This document shows positions 1 through 10,194 of a stretch of DNA of 64,000 nt, in pieces (the first letter of the stretch is position 1; every line of letters begins with the position of its first letter). A program made the position numbers and the translations under genes. This DNA comes from Anaerolineae bacterium (GTDB lineage Bacteria > Chloroflexota > Anaerolineae > Promineifilales > Promineifilaceae): positions 1 to 64,000 of the forward strand of contig JAMLHW010000015.1 of assembly GCA_023954475.1 (NCBI GenBank), read 5' to 3'. Under the pieces are notes generated by a model. It saw only the letters and a list, made by a program, of their open reading frames with translations, was not told where the DNA came from and searched no databases.

Positions 1-1
1 C

Positions 2-2398
<2,397 letters not shown>

Positions 2399-2416
2399 TT
2401 GCTGAGATAGTTTGTT

Positions 2417-2470
2417 AGTTTGATGGTTGGATAGTTTGATAGTGCAAATCAGTTGCCAAACCATCAAACT
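2417..2470. other. imperfect inverted repeat between the oxidoreductase and persulfide dioxygenase genes
   Basis: AGTTTGATGGTTGG (2417-2430) pairs with CCAAACCATCAAACT (2456-2470) apart from one bulged base; the loop is about 25 bases and AT-rich. There is no T-run after it, so it is not a classical terminator. It could be an mRNA processing or attenuation structure between two genes of one operon. The next gene has its own Shine-Dalgarno GGAGG at 2492-2496. Confidence 0.45.
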
Positions 2471-2501
2471 TTACCAACCAACTTGACCTCTGGAGGTTGT
2501 T

Positions 2502-3938
2502 ATGTGGTTTGAAACGATAATTCGAGAAGAGACCGGCTGTGCGGCCTATATGGTTGGGTGTCAGCGCACCGGCGAATGTATGGTGTTTGATCCGTTGTGG
2601 GATATTCAGCCTTACATTGACATGGCCGAAGAAAAGGAGTCGAAGATTCGTTACATCATCGATTCGCACAGTCATGCCGACCACGTGTCGGGCGCGCGTT
2701 TGCTCGCCGAAGCGACAGGTGGCGAACTGATTTTGCCGGAACTGGCTGAAATCACGTACGACGCAACCCGCGTCAAACATGGCGACTTGATTCGTATGGG
2801 CGGCGTTGGTATCGAAATCGTGCACGTGCCGGGCCATCGGCCGGAGCAAATCAATGCGCTGATCTACGACTATCCACGTGGTGACGAGCCGTGGTTTATC
2901 CTAACGGCCGATTTCGTGATGGTTGGCGACGTGGCGCGTCCGGACCTGGCGCAGGAGGGCGACGAAGGCGCGCCGGTTTTGTACGATGTGTCGATTCCGC
3001 GTTTTCTCGGTTTGCCCGATTACGTTGAGGTGTATCCCGGCCATTTGGCCGGGTCAACCTGAGGCCGTGTCACGAGTGGCAAGGTTGTCACTACCGTGGG
3101 TTATGAGCGGCGCTTCAATGATGCATTGTTGCAGCCGAGCCGTGAGCACTTTGTCGATTACATGCAGGATGACCAGCCGCTTAAGCCGGCCAATATCCTC
3201 AACATTGTAGCGACGAATCAGGGCAAGCGTCCGCTGACTGCTGCGCCACCGAAAGCCAAGCCGTTGTCGGCGAAGCAAGTGGCTCAGTTGCAAGCAGATG
3301 GGCATTACATCGTCGATTGCCGCAGTTCGGCCGAATTTGGGGCGGGCCATATTGCAGGGTCGATCAATGTTCAACTCTCCAGTTCCGAGTTTGAACAGCG
3401 CGTCGGTTGGATGGTTCCTGACGATGCACCTATTGTGTTGGTTACGGGCAAAGATGCCGACGCACAGCGAGCGATCTACAACATGGCTTTTATCGCGCTT
3501 GATTCGCAAGTCACCGGTTTCCTTAAAGGCGGTATGGATGCCTGGATGGAAGCGGGCAAGCCTTTGGCGACAGTTCCGCAAATCGACGTCCATACACTCA
3601 AGCACAAACTGAGCACCAACGGTTTGCAGGTACTCGATGTGCGCGACAGCGAAGAATGGGACGAAGGCCATATAGATGGCGCGCATTTCATGCCTTATAC
3701 GAGCATGGTGCAGCAGTTGACCAATCCGCCCCAACTTGACAAACTGGCGATACGCACTGATCAAAGCGTTGCTGTCACATGTGCGACCGGCAAGCGTTCC
3801 AGCACCGCAATCAGCATTCTGAAACGCAGTGGATACCACTCAGTCTATAATGTGACCGGTGGCATGAAAGCTTGGGAAGATGCCGGTTTTGAAATGCTCG
3901 ATGAAACGGGGTGTGTTGTTTGTAAAGTGGCAAGTTAG
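2502..3938 (+). CDS. CstB/Blh-type persulfide dioxygenase-rhodanese fusion, probable selenoprotein (Sec187 encoded by TGA 3060-3062)
   Basis: Read through the TGA, this is 478 residues in one uninterrupted frame. Residues 1-240 are a metallo-beta-lactamase-fold persulfide dioxygenase: HSHADH (His56, His58, Asp60, His61), His112 in VPGHRPEQ, Asp137 in TADFVMVGD, GDVARPDL and His181 in YPGHLAGS. A rhodanese-like domain without catalytic Cys follows (about 255-360), then a rhodanese with active Cys427 in CATGKRSS. The same order occurs in Staphylococcus CstB. Homologues read H-G-A-G-S-A-C-G; here the series is H-L-A-G-S-T-(TGA)-G, and the spacing of 13 residues to the conserved GYE is unchanged, so there is no frameshift. 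The enzyme should oxidise glutathione or CoA persulfide to sulfite/thiosulfate in the cytoplasm during sulfide detoxification. Start ATG is supported by GGAGG six bases upstream. Alternatives: a nonsense mutation or a base error. Confidence 0.8.
3060..3099 (+). promoter_or_regulatory. candidate bacterial SECIS element just after the in-frame UGA
   Basis: UGA is at 3060-3062. Bases 3071-3080 (CACGAGUGGC) pair with 3087-3092 (GUCACU) and, after a two-base bulge, 3095-3098 (CGUG); U3070-G3099 can extend it. The apical loop is AAGGUU (3081-3086), or AGGU if A3081 pairs with U3086, and starts about 18-19 bases after the UGA. The E. coli fdhF SECIS has a similar distance, a short apical stem and the loop AGGUCU. 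A G in the first loop positions and a loop 16-37 bases from UGA are the usual criteria for bacterial elements. Confidence 0.65.
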
Positions 3939-3952
3939 CCGTTTATCTTTGA

Positions 3953-3981
3953 GGAGATGCCGATAACCGATTGGCATCTCC
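3953..3981 (+). terminator. hairpin after the persulfide dioxygenase gene, possible weak terminator
   Basis: GGAGATGCC (3953-3961) and GGCATCTCC (3973-3981) form a perfect 9-base-pair stem with an 11-base loop, starting 15 bases after the stop codon. The following sequence is T-rich but has no unbroken T-run, so partial termination or mRNA stabilisation is more likely than a full stop before the transporter genes. Confidence 0.5.
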
Positions 3982-4046
3982 ATTTATCATTTTCAATTTC
4001 CGCAGATTGGCATTTTTCAATTTCATAGACAGTGAGGAATTATCCA

Positions 4047-4538
4047 ATGGAATGGATCATGGAACCGTGGCCGTGGTATATCAGTGGCCCGATGATCGGG
4101 CTGACTGTCCCTTTGCTATTGATCCTGACTGGAAAGACGTTTGGTATTTCCAGTAGTTTCCGCCACATCAATGCGATGTGCATGCCGCGCACAAAGATAC
4201 GATATTTTCGTGATTACGATTGGCGTAGCTGGTCTTGGCAACTGATTTTTGTTTTGGGCATTGTTATCGGGGGATTTATAGGTAACTATGTGCTTTCAAC
4301 GACACCAGTCGAATTCTTGCCTGAGGCTTACTATAGTTTGAGTGGTGTGTTCCGACTGACGATTGGCGGTCTGCTCGTCGGTTTTGGCACACGTTATGCC
4401 AACGGATGTACGTCGGGGCATACAATTATGGGGATTTCAAACTTGCGCTGGCCAAGTCTGGTCGCGTCGATTTGTTTTTTTGTCGGTGGCTTAATCGTTG
4501 TCTATATTTTCATGCCGATATTTTGGGGTGTGTCATGA
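4047..4538 (+). CDS. YeeE/YedE-family sulfur transport protein, first half (PmpA-like)
   Basis: A 163-residue polytopic membrane protein of COG2391 type. It has about four hydrophobic segments and the signature YANGCTSGH, whose Cys is the conserved sulfur-relay residue in YeeE-like transporters. Start ATG 4047 is preceded by GAGG at 4034-4037; an upstream GTG at 4032 overlaps that site and is less likely. The protein is half the length of E. coli YeeE; the other half is the next gene, with which it overlaps by four bases (ATGA). Paired half-size proteins next to a Blh/CstB-type enzyme are the arrangement of the bigR-blh-pmpAB operons for sulfide detoxification. The likely role is moving thiosulfate or another sulfur species across the membrane. 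Related YedE proteins are linked to selenium metabolism, of interest given the TGA next door. Confidence 0.85.
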   Translation: MEWIMEPWPWYISGPMIGLTVPLLLILTGKTFGISSSFRHINAMCMPRTKIRYFRDYDWRSWSWQLIFVLGIVIGGFIGNYVLSTTPVEFLPEAYYSLSGVFRLTIGGLLVGFGTRYANGCTSGHTIMGISNLRWPSLVASICFFVGGLIVVYIFMPIFWGVS

Positions 4539-4948
4539 TGCAGCGTTTGATTATCCTCACACTCGGTGCCATATTTGGCACAACTTTGGTGAAATCAGAA
4601 GTCGTTTCATGGTTTCGGATTCAACAAATGTTCCGCTTTGAAGAGCCGTATATGTATTTGGTGATCGGGTCTGCGATTGCGGTAGGTATGGTTTCGGTGG
4701 CGTTGATCAAATATTTTCGGCCGAAAACAATCACGGGCGAAGAAATCATAATCAGTGAAAAACCTTACCATAAAGGCATCATATTCGGTGGCATCCTGTT
4801 TGGTATGGGCTGGGCAATCACAGGCGCGTGCCCGGGCCCGATCTACGCTCAAATCGGGTCAGGTGCTTATATTGCTATCGTCACGTTCTTCGCTGCAATC
4901 GGTGGCGTATTCCTCTATGGATTAGTAAAGCCTTATTTGCCGAATTAA
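4535..4948 (+). CDS. YeeE/YedE-family sulfur transport protein, second half (PmpB-like)
   Basis: 137 residues with several membrane segments and the second YeeE-family signature, GMGWAITGACPGP, whose Cys sits in a re-entrant loop in the family. The ATG at 4535 overlaps the stop of the preceding gene (ATGA), so translation is coupled; a second ATG follows at 4538. Together the two genes rebuild one full YeeE-like fold with its two Cys motifs (GCTSGH and GACPGP). The gene ends the sulfur block and is followed by a hairpin facing a converging gene. Confidence 0.85.
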   Translation: MMQRLIILTLGAIFGTTLVKSEVVSWFRIQQMFRFEEPYMYLVIGSAIAVGMVSVALIKYFRPKTITGEEIIISEKPYHKGIIFGGILFGMGWAITGACPGPIYAQIGSGAYIAIVTFFAAIGGVFLYGLVKPYLPN

Positions 4949-4957
4949 GTGGGTAAA

Positions 4958-5000
4958 GTGACAGTCAATGCAAGCACATATTGTTTGCAGCGACTGTCAC
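4958..5000. terminator. hairpin between converging genes
   Basis: GTGACAGTC (4958-4966) and GACTGTCAC (4992-5000) are perfectly complementary; the loop between them also holds a short inner repeat (TGCAA / TTGCA). It lies between the stops of the PmpB-like gene and the converging secreted-protein gene, so it probably ends both transcripts. The same arm core, GTGACAG, recurs in a hairpin near 19206. Confidence 0.55.
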
Positions 5001-5010
5001 CATAAAGCGG

Positions 5011-5862
5011 TTATTTCAAAACGGCTGGTAGATAGACCTTACTTCCAGGCACGGGCGTTGCAGTTGGCGTTGGAGTTACACTCGGTGTCGTGGTCGGTGT
5101 TGGTGTTGTCGTTGCCGTCGGTGTAGGTGTTGTTGCGGTGATCGTGAAGGTTTTTTCGGCCGAAACCGCCGTATTCCCACTCCGATCCGTGCTCTCCACC
5201 CGATAATAGTACGTGTCCTCTGCCAAACCACTGAGCAAGATCTCATGCGCAAACTTGACGTCGGAGTCGAATTTCGTGTTGGGATAGCTGCCTGGCGAAG
5301 TACCATAGTTTACCCGTGAGTCTGCGTACTCGTTTGTGGTCCACAATATCGTCGCCGAATCACTGTCAATATCGGTCGCAACAATGTCGGTTACGATTGG
5401 TGGCTCCGTATCGATAGGGGGTAACCCAAGCGGATAGATCAACTCGACGCGTCGCATATCATTGGCAAAGCGTAGAACGATGCGATCTTGCAGCGCGTTG
5501 AGCAGATCGTCCAGTGCAGACGGTGTATCTTCCAGGGGCGATAGCCGTTTCGTATTGGCAAAGCGCAGTACGACACGATCCTCAACGGCATCCAGTTTTG
5601 CATCCAGAACGACCGGAATAGTTATCAGCGATTGTTCGCGCATCGAGTTGGCGAAGCGCAGTACAATTCGGTCGAGAACAGTGTCAAGCTTAATTTGCAG
5701 CCCGGATGATGGGACTGAGCCTTCTTCTCGTACTGTATCGGCATCCATGACGATGATATTGGACACTGACTGTGTTTGACCAAACATTGGACGAACGAAG
5801 CCAAGCGCTAATATCAAGCAGAGACCCGTTAGCCCAATAAGTGATAATTGCTTACGGTGCAT
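5011..5862 (-). CDS. secreted protein with three DRIVLRFAN repeats, a fibronectin-like domain and a PT-rich tail
   Basis: 283 residues. An N-terminal signal peptide (hydrophobic stretch around 8-25, cleavage near FGQ) precedes three copies of a short unit containing L-D/N-x-x-x-D-R-I/V-V-L-R-F-A-N, spaced about 40 residues apart. A beta-sandwich domain follows, of the kind seen at the N-terminus of purple acid phosphatases or in fibronectin type III (SATILWTTNEYADSRVNYG ... YYYRVESTDRSGN). Then come a Thr/Pro repeat linker and the last residues KVYLPAVLK. No catalytic motif is visible. The start overlaps the upstream gene stop by one base (TAATG), and a strong AAGGAGG lies inside that gene, so the two are translated together. 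Probably a surface or matrix protein; function unknown. Confidence 0.8.
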   Translation of the reverse strand: MHRKQLSLIGLTGLCLILALGFVRPMFGQTQSVSNIIVMDADTVREEGSVPSSGLQIKLDTVLDRIVLRFANSMREQSLITIPVVLDAKLDAVEDRVVLRFANTKRLSPLEDTPSALDDLLNALQDRIVLRFANDMRRVELIYPLGLPPIDTEPPIVTDIVATDIDSDSATILWTTNEYADSRVNYGTSPGSYPNTKFDSDVKFAHEILLSGLAEDTYYYRVESTDRSGNTAVSAEKTFTITATTPTPTATTTPTPTTTPSVTPTPTATPVPGSKVYLPAVLK

Positions 5863-6668
5863 TACCCCTCCTTGTATACAATCGCTAGCCCACCTGTTGT
5901 ATTGATCTCGATCAGATGCTCGTGATTTTCGGAGACATCAACGGATCCCCAACCAATATCTCCTGTATTGATCTCACTGCCGATAACAATAGTCCCATCA
6001 ATTTTCCAGAATGTCGCGAAGCAACATTGATATGGCCTGTATAGTCCCCAACTTGACTCATAATATGTGTTAGATGATGGTAGCTCAATACGAAATGAAT
6101 CGTAGTCTGCCGGCTCTGTGAAGTCGCCGATAAACATCATGTGTGTGGCATTGGGATACCGAAAGTCATAGTATGTTGGTTGTTCGTAGCCGACTCCGGC
6201 ATCACCTGCAACTTTGACCATCGCCAATTCCAGCAGAGTCGTGATGCTAGAACCACTTGAATTGACGTATGCTTTCCAGTCAATTATTTTGGATACAGGA
6301 GTATCATCCATGAAGTACACCAGCAGCCAGCCATCGGTCGAGACATATGCATGGACGTGAAATGTCTCGTCTTGCTGGTCTTCGTAGTCCGGTAGAGCGA
6401 CTGAGCCGATGATGTAATCGGCCGTTTGGTCCTCGATAATCTCAAATGTTCCGATCAAGTCATCGAGGTCAATCGTCTGACCGGTATCGAGGTAGGCTGA
6501 TACACCGACATCGCTGAGGCCGGCCGTTGGTACGGAAGCAAAAGCGGGTTGAGCGCCGAATGCGATCGTGCTATTGTGCGACGCATTCGTATCCAAACTC
6601 AAGATGAGCATGAGAAGCACGGCGGCAATCATACTGCTTGCAGCAAGAAATAGGTTTCGTCTGTTCAT
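5862..6668 (-). CDS. secreted protein of unknown function
   Basis: 268 residues with a clear signal peptide (MNRRNLFLAASSMIAAVLLM, cleavage near the Ala-Ser after residue 28). The mature part is acidic, rich in Tyr, Asp, Ser and Thr, and looks all-beta. It has two adjacent Cys (YQCCF) and segments such as HVHAYVSTDGWLLVYFMDD, but no motif I recognise. AGGAG lies eight bases before the ATG. It is first in a two-gene unit with the DRIVLRFAN-repeat protein, whose start codon overlaps this stop. The pair is presumably exported together and may form one surface structure. Confidence 0.75.
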   Translation of the reverse strand: MNRRNLFLAASSMIAAVLLMLILSLDTNASHNSTIAFGAQPAFASVPTAGLSDVGVSAYLDTGQTIDLDDLIGTFEIIEDQTADYIIGSVALPDYEDQQDETFHVHAYVSTDGWLLVYFMDDTPVSKIIDWKAYVNSSGSSITTLLELAMVKVAGDAGVGYEQPTYYDFRYPNATHMMFIGDFTEPADYDSFRIELPSSNTYYESSWGLYRPYQCCFATFWKIDGTIVIGSEINTGDIGWGSVDVSENHEHLIEINTTGGLAIVYKEG

Positions 6669-6905
6669 TGTCTACTCCTGTTGTGTTTTGATGTTGACTC
6701 AACGCGTGTGGAATCTGTCACTTTTTGGGGTACCCGCGTAGGCAGCATATGGAAAGTGTCCGCTATATCAGGTAGAATGGTCGTACCAACACCCCGACGA
6801 TTCACACGTATCAGTACTCTAGGACATCAGAACAGTTTTGTCGTGGTGCAATACTGCTCCTACTGTGCACCTGACCAGTAGGCATCTAGCCGGACCACAG
6901 TGATC
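6669..6905. promoter_or_regulatory. divergent intergenic region between the secreted-protein pair and the STAND regulator
   Basis: This 237-base gap must hold promoters in both directions. A short palindrome, GTTGACTCAAC (6693-6703), lies close to the start of the leftward gene and could be a regulator site. I see no confident -35/-10 pair and no RNA gene. Confidence 0.3.
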
Positions 6906-9716
6906 ATGTCAAGCGTTGAACCATTACGTCGTTCCAAATTGGCAGAAACTTTGTCCCGTTTCATGCAACGGGCCAACTTGGGCGATATGAAGTTGGCGAG
7001 CAACGTCAATGCACTTGGTGTCACCCGCATCCATCGCAGCACGATTCGCAACTGGCGTATTGGAACGTCAAAGCGTGCGCAAAGTTGTGATCAAATTGTC
7101 GCAATTGCAACTGTTCTGCATCTAAACGAAGAGGATGCGGATACTTTGCTTGCCGCTGCCGGGCATCCGTCCATAGCACAATTGCGTCTGCGACAGCAGC
7201 CGGAACAACTACGGCAAATGATCGCCGCACACTGGCAGGTTTCCATGCCATCTGTTGATGGGGCGGGTCTCAATGATTCACTGACGAAAAGGGCGTTTGA
7301 ACGGTGGGCAGAGATGCCGACTGCGACTACAGAATCTTTACCCCGGATAACATCATTACCCGAATTTTCCCGTGTTCCTTTTGCTCCAAATCCGCTGTTT
7401 GTCGGCCGAGAATACGAACTCAGGCAAATCGCAAGGGCATTGCAAAGCGACAATCACGCCGAAATTGGGCAGGCTGTTGTCGTCACCGGCCTGGGTGGCA
7501 TGGGCAAAACTCAGACCGCAAACGAGTTTCTGCATCGTTATGGTCAGTTCTTTGCCGGAGGTGTCTTCTGGATCAACTTTGCTGATCCGGATGGAATCGA
7601 GCAAGAAATGGCGGCATGTGCCATCGAATTGGGTCAGCCTGCGGTGGATACACCGACGCTGGCTGTCTGGTTCAAACGTCAACTCAAACGACCTATTCCC
7701 CGGCTGCTGATCTTCGATAACTGTGAGAGTAACGAGTTGGTAAGACAGTATAAGCCGGTGACCGGTGGATGTCGTGTTCTGATTACCAGTCGCCGCCAGA
7801 ACTGGTGGCCCAGTTTGGGATTGCAGAGGATTGCTTTGCAAACGTTGGCTTCGGCCGATAGTGTGCGCTTGTTAAAGAGCCTTGCACCGCACGTCCTGGA
7901 GCGCGAGGCCAGACTTTTGGTCGAAGCGCTGCATCGGTTGCCATTAGCCCTGCACGTCACCGGATGTTATTTACGGGAAAATGACAGGATACCGGTAGAT
8001 CGGTTTTTGCAGCGGCTAAAGGCACGTGGCCGTCTTGGTCATCCTGCATTACAGGGCGTCGACAGTGACATATCACCAACCGCACACGATCAACACATTG
8101 CTCGCACGTTCTCATTGAGTCTGGAACAGCTAAACCACAAAAATCCGGTCGATAATATAGCACGCATCATTTTGCAACAAGCGTCATTCTTTGCTCCGAA
8201 CGTTTCTATTCCTGACTATGTCTTGTGGCGCTCGGTAATCGGCCGAGAAGATGTCGTGCTGCCAAACAACGTGATCGATCGTGATCGAACGCACAGTCAG
8301 GCTCTCAAGCGCGTTGGTGATCTCGGCTTGGCAACATGGACAAGTGACGGATTGATCTTGCATGGCTTGGTAGCTGCGTTCTTGCAACAGTCTCTTGAAC
8401 AAGAAGCGGCATCTACAGCTCGCGACTGCGTAGAAACTGTGTTGCTGGAAGTAATTGATCCTGCTGAGTCTGTGCCGAGGACGGCATTACTGCCTCATCT
8501 ACGGCATTTGATCGAAAATTCGGCCGATACTAATACAAACCGGTATGCTGACCTTTGCTATACATTGGGTTGGCAAATCGATTTACAGGCTCACCATGAT
8601 GACGCGCGACAATTGTTGCAACGCGCATTGCAAGTCCAGAGGCGACTCTTTGGTAAGGAGCATCCTACCGTTGCACAGACCTATGATACGCTCGGCGTTT
8701 CATTTTTCCGCTCTGGAGACTATGAGACAGCACTACAGTACTACATGAATGCCCTGGAATTGCGCACAAAATTGTTCGGCGATGAGCATCCCCTTACTTT
8801 ACAGAGCCACAACAATCTGGGCTATGCTCTGCGTGCTGTTGGCAGGTATGTAGAGTCTCGCGATGTATTGCAAGCTGTTCTTGAAATGCGCTCAAGAGTC
8901 TTGGGTGAAAACCACATCGACACAATTAGTACCATGAGCTATCTTGGTCTTGTCCTGGATCATCTCGGCGAGCCGGAAGCTGGGAAGCAATTTCTGGAAC
9001 GCGTCTTCGAATGGCGTTTTGAAAAGTTTGGCATCGACCATCCGGAAACATCAATTGCCGCGAATTATCTGGGGTATGTTTTGCACACACTGGAAGATTA
9101 CGAAAACGCACGCTATTACTACGAACTTTCAATTGAAAGTGATAGGCGCACCATCGGAGACGATCATCCGCAGATTGCTCGAAATCTGAACAACATTGGC
9201 GTGCTGATGAATGAACAAGGTAAATATACTGAAGCTCTTGATTTTCTCAACCGCGCTATGGAGATAAATCGAAACTCATATGAGGAAAACAGTTATTACG
9301 TAGCTCAAACATCCTGCAATCTCGGCGTGTCTTTGCACGGCATCGGCCGATCAAAGGAAGCACAGACACATTTGCAGACAGCGCTCACTATTTGGGAAGA
9401 CATGCTGGATTTCGAACACCCCGATATTGCGAAAGCGCTGCACAGACTTGGCATCGTTCTGCATGACCGGGGCAAACTTGAAGAAGCCATGCATATTTTG
9501 GAGCGAGCGCTTAAAATTCGACAAACTGTGCTGGGCAATGATCACGAATACACAGCCAAAACATCGATGCATCTGGGTCATGTGTATGCGGCGCTTGGCG
9601 CTGATAAAAAAGCTCGACGCTGTCTGGAGGACGCTTTGTCCATATTGTCATTGAAAATGGATGCGAACAATCGTGATATAGTTGCAATGCGACAAACACT
9701 ATCCCGGTTGCAGTAG
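6906..9716 (+). CDS. STAND-type NTPase regulator: HTH, NB-ARC and TPR repeats
   Basis: 936 residues. The first about 90 residues resemble an XRE-like helix-turn-helix region. An NB-ARC/NACHT-type NTPase follows, with FVGREYELRQI, P-loop GLGGMGKTQTA (about residue 195), Walker B RLLIFDNCES (about 265) and an RVLITSRRQ sensor segment. From about residue 550 to the end there are some nine tetratricopeptide repeats of the kinesin-light-chain type (ALELRTKLFGDEHPLTLQS and similar every 42 residues). STAND proteins are ATP switches that oligomerise when the TPR end senses a ligand or partner; the output here is probably DNA binding by the N-terminal domain. There is no adjacent effector gene. GTG at 6900 is an alternative start; neither has a good ribosome site. 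Target unknown. Confidence 0.85.
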   Translation: MSSVEPLRRSKLAETLSRFMQRANLGDMKLASNVNALGVTRIHRSTIRNWRIGTSKRAQSCDQIVAIATVLHLNEEDADTLLAAAGHPSIAQLRLRQQPEQLRQMIAAHWQVSMPSVDGAGLNDSLTKRAFERWAEMPTATTESLPRITSLPEFSRVPFAPNPLFVGREYELRQIARALQSDNHAEIGQAVVVTGLGGMGKTQTANEFLHRYGQFFAGGVFWINFADPDGIEQEMAACAIELGQPAVDTPTLAVWFKRQLKRPIPRLLIFDNCESNELVRQYKPVTGGCRVLITSRRQNWWPSLGLQRIALQTLASADSVRLLKSLAPHVLEREARLLVEALHRLPLALHVTGCYLRENDRIPVDRFLQRLKARGRLGHPALQGVDSDISPTAHDQHIARTFSLSLEQLNHKNPVDNIARIILQQASFFAPNVSIPDYVLWRSVIGREDVVLPNNVIDRDRTHSQALKRVGDLGLATWTSDGLILHGLVAAFLQQSLEQEAASTARDCVETVLLEVIDPAESVPRTALLPHLRHLIENSADTNTNRYADLCYTLGWQIDLQAHHDDARQLLQRALQVQRRLFGKEHPTVAQTYDTLGVSFFRSGDYETALQYYMNALELRTKLFGDEHPLTLQSHNNLGYALRAVGRYVESRDVLQAVLEMRSRVLGENHIDTISTMSYLGLVLDHLGEPEAGKQFLERVFEWRFEKFGIDHPETSIAANYLGYVLHTLEDYENARYYYELSIESDRRTIGDDHPQIARNLNNIGVLMNEQGKYTEALDFLNRAMEINRNSYEENSYYVAQTSCNLGVSLHGIGRSKEAQTHLQTALTIWEDMLDFEHPDIAKALHRLGIVLHDRGKLEEAMHILERALKIRQTVLGNDHEYTAKTSMHLGHVYAALGADKKARRCLEDALSILSLKMDANNRDIVAMRQTLSRLQ

Positions 9717-10194
9717 TACAGAATGCAGTTTTGAGACGATTTGACTTATGTGTAAAGATACTCTTCTCGGTAATTGGATATTACAACCAGCAGTGCCATC
9801 TCCAAAAGGATGACTTCAAGAGCCTACTCGGCCGCAATACAGAAGATATATCATCCAAAACTGCAACTGAATACTTCGTAACGGGAATCAGGCCGATACT
9901 CGCCGAAAGCGAAACCCCAAGCGGTTCGCAGCAACAGTCTAAAATGGACATTGGCGCTGCTCGCCTCAACGATAAACCGGAAAGAGGTCAACTCAAGGTT
10001 GGACATGTGGGTCAAGGCCCAGGCACCTAACTGACGCGGGCTGATTTCCCTCAATTCATGCTGAATCAGCTTCAGGAGGTACCTGGTTGCGAAAAGCGCC
10101 CTGAGCACGTTATTCCGTTGGCACATCATCCCGTGTGCTCAACGGGACATGTGACCGGTTGTACAGGCTCAAGCCGGATAAAAATACAAGTGGA
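9717..10194. other. 478-base region without a supportable gene
   Basis: Both strands have modest open frames (+ 9731-10030, - 9851-10129), but neither has a ribosome site, a recognisable domain or an intact relative I know. The region may be decayed coding sequence or a mobile-element remnant; no terminal repeats or target duplication are visible. A sequence near 10146, ATGTGACCGGTTGTACA, resembles a weak LacI-type operator half, without clear context. Confidence 0.35.

Noticed and set aside
3039-3100. Frameshift or two separate genes at the persulfide dioxygenase/rhodanese boundary
   Set aside because: Both parts are in the same frame, collinear with homologues, and the GTG at 3096 has no ribosome site; a single TGA is the only interruption.
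9731-10129. Overlapping open frames on both strands as small genes
   Set aside because: No ribosome site, domain or neighbour support.
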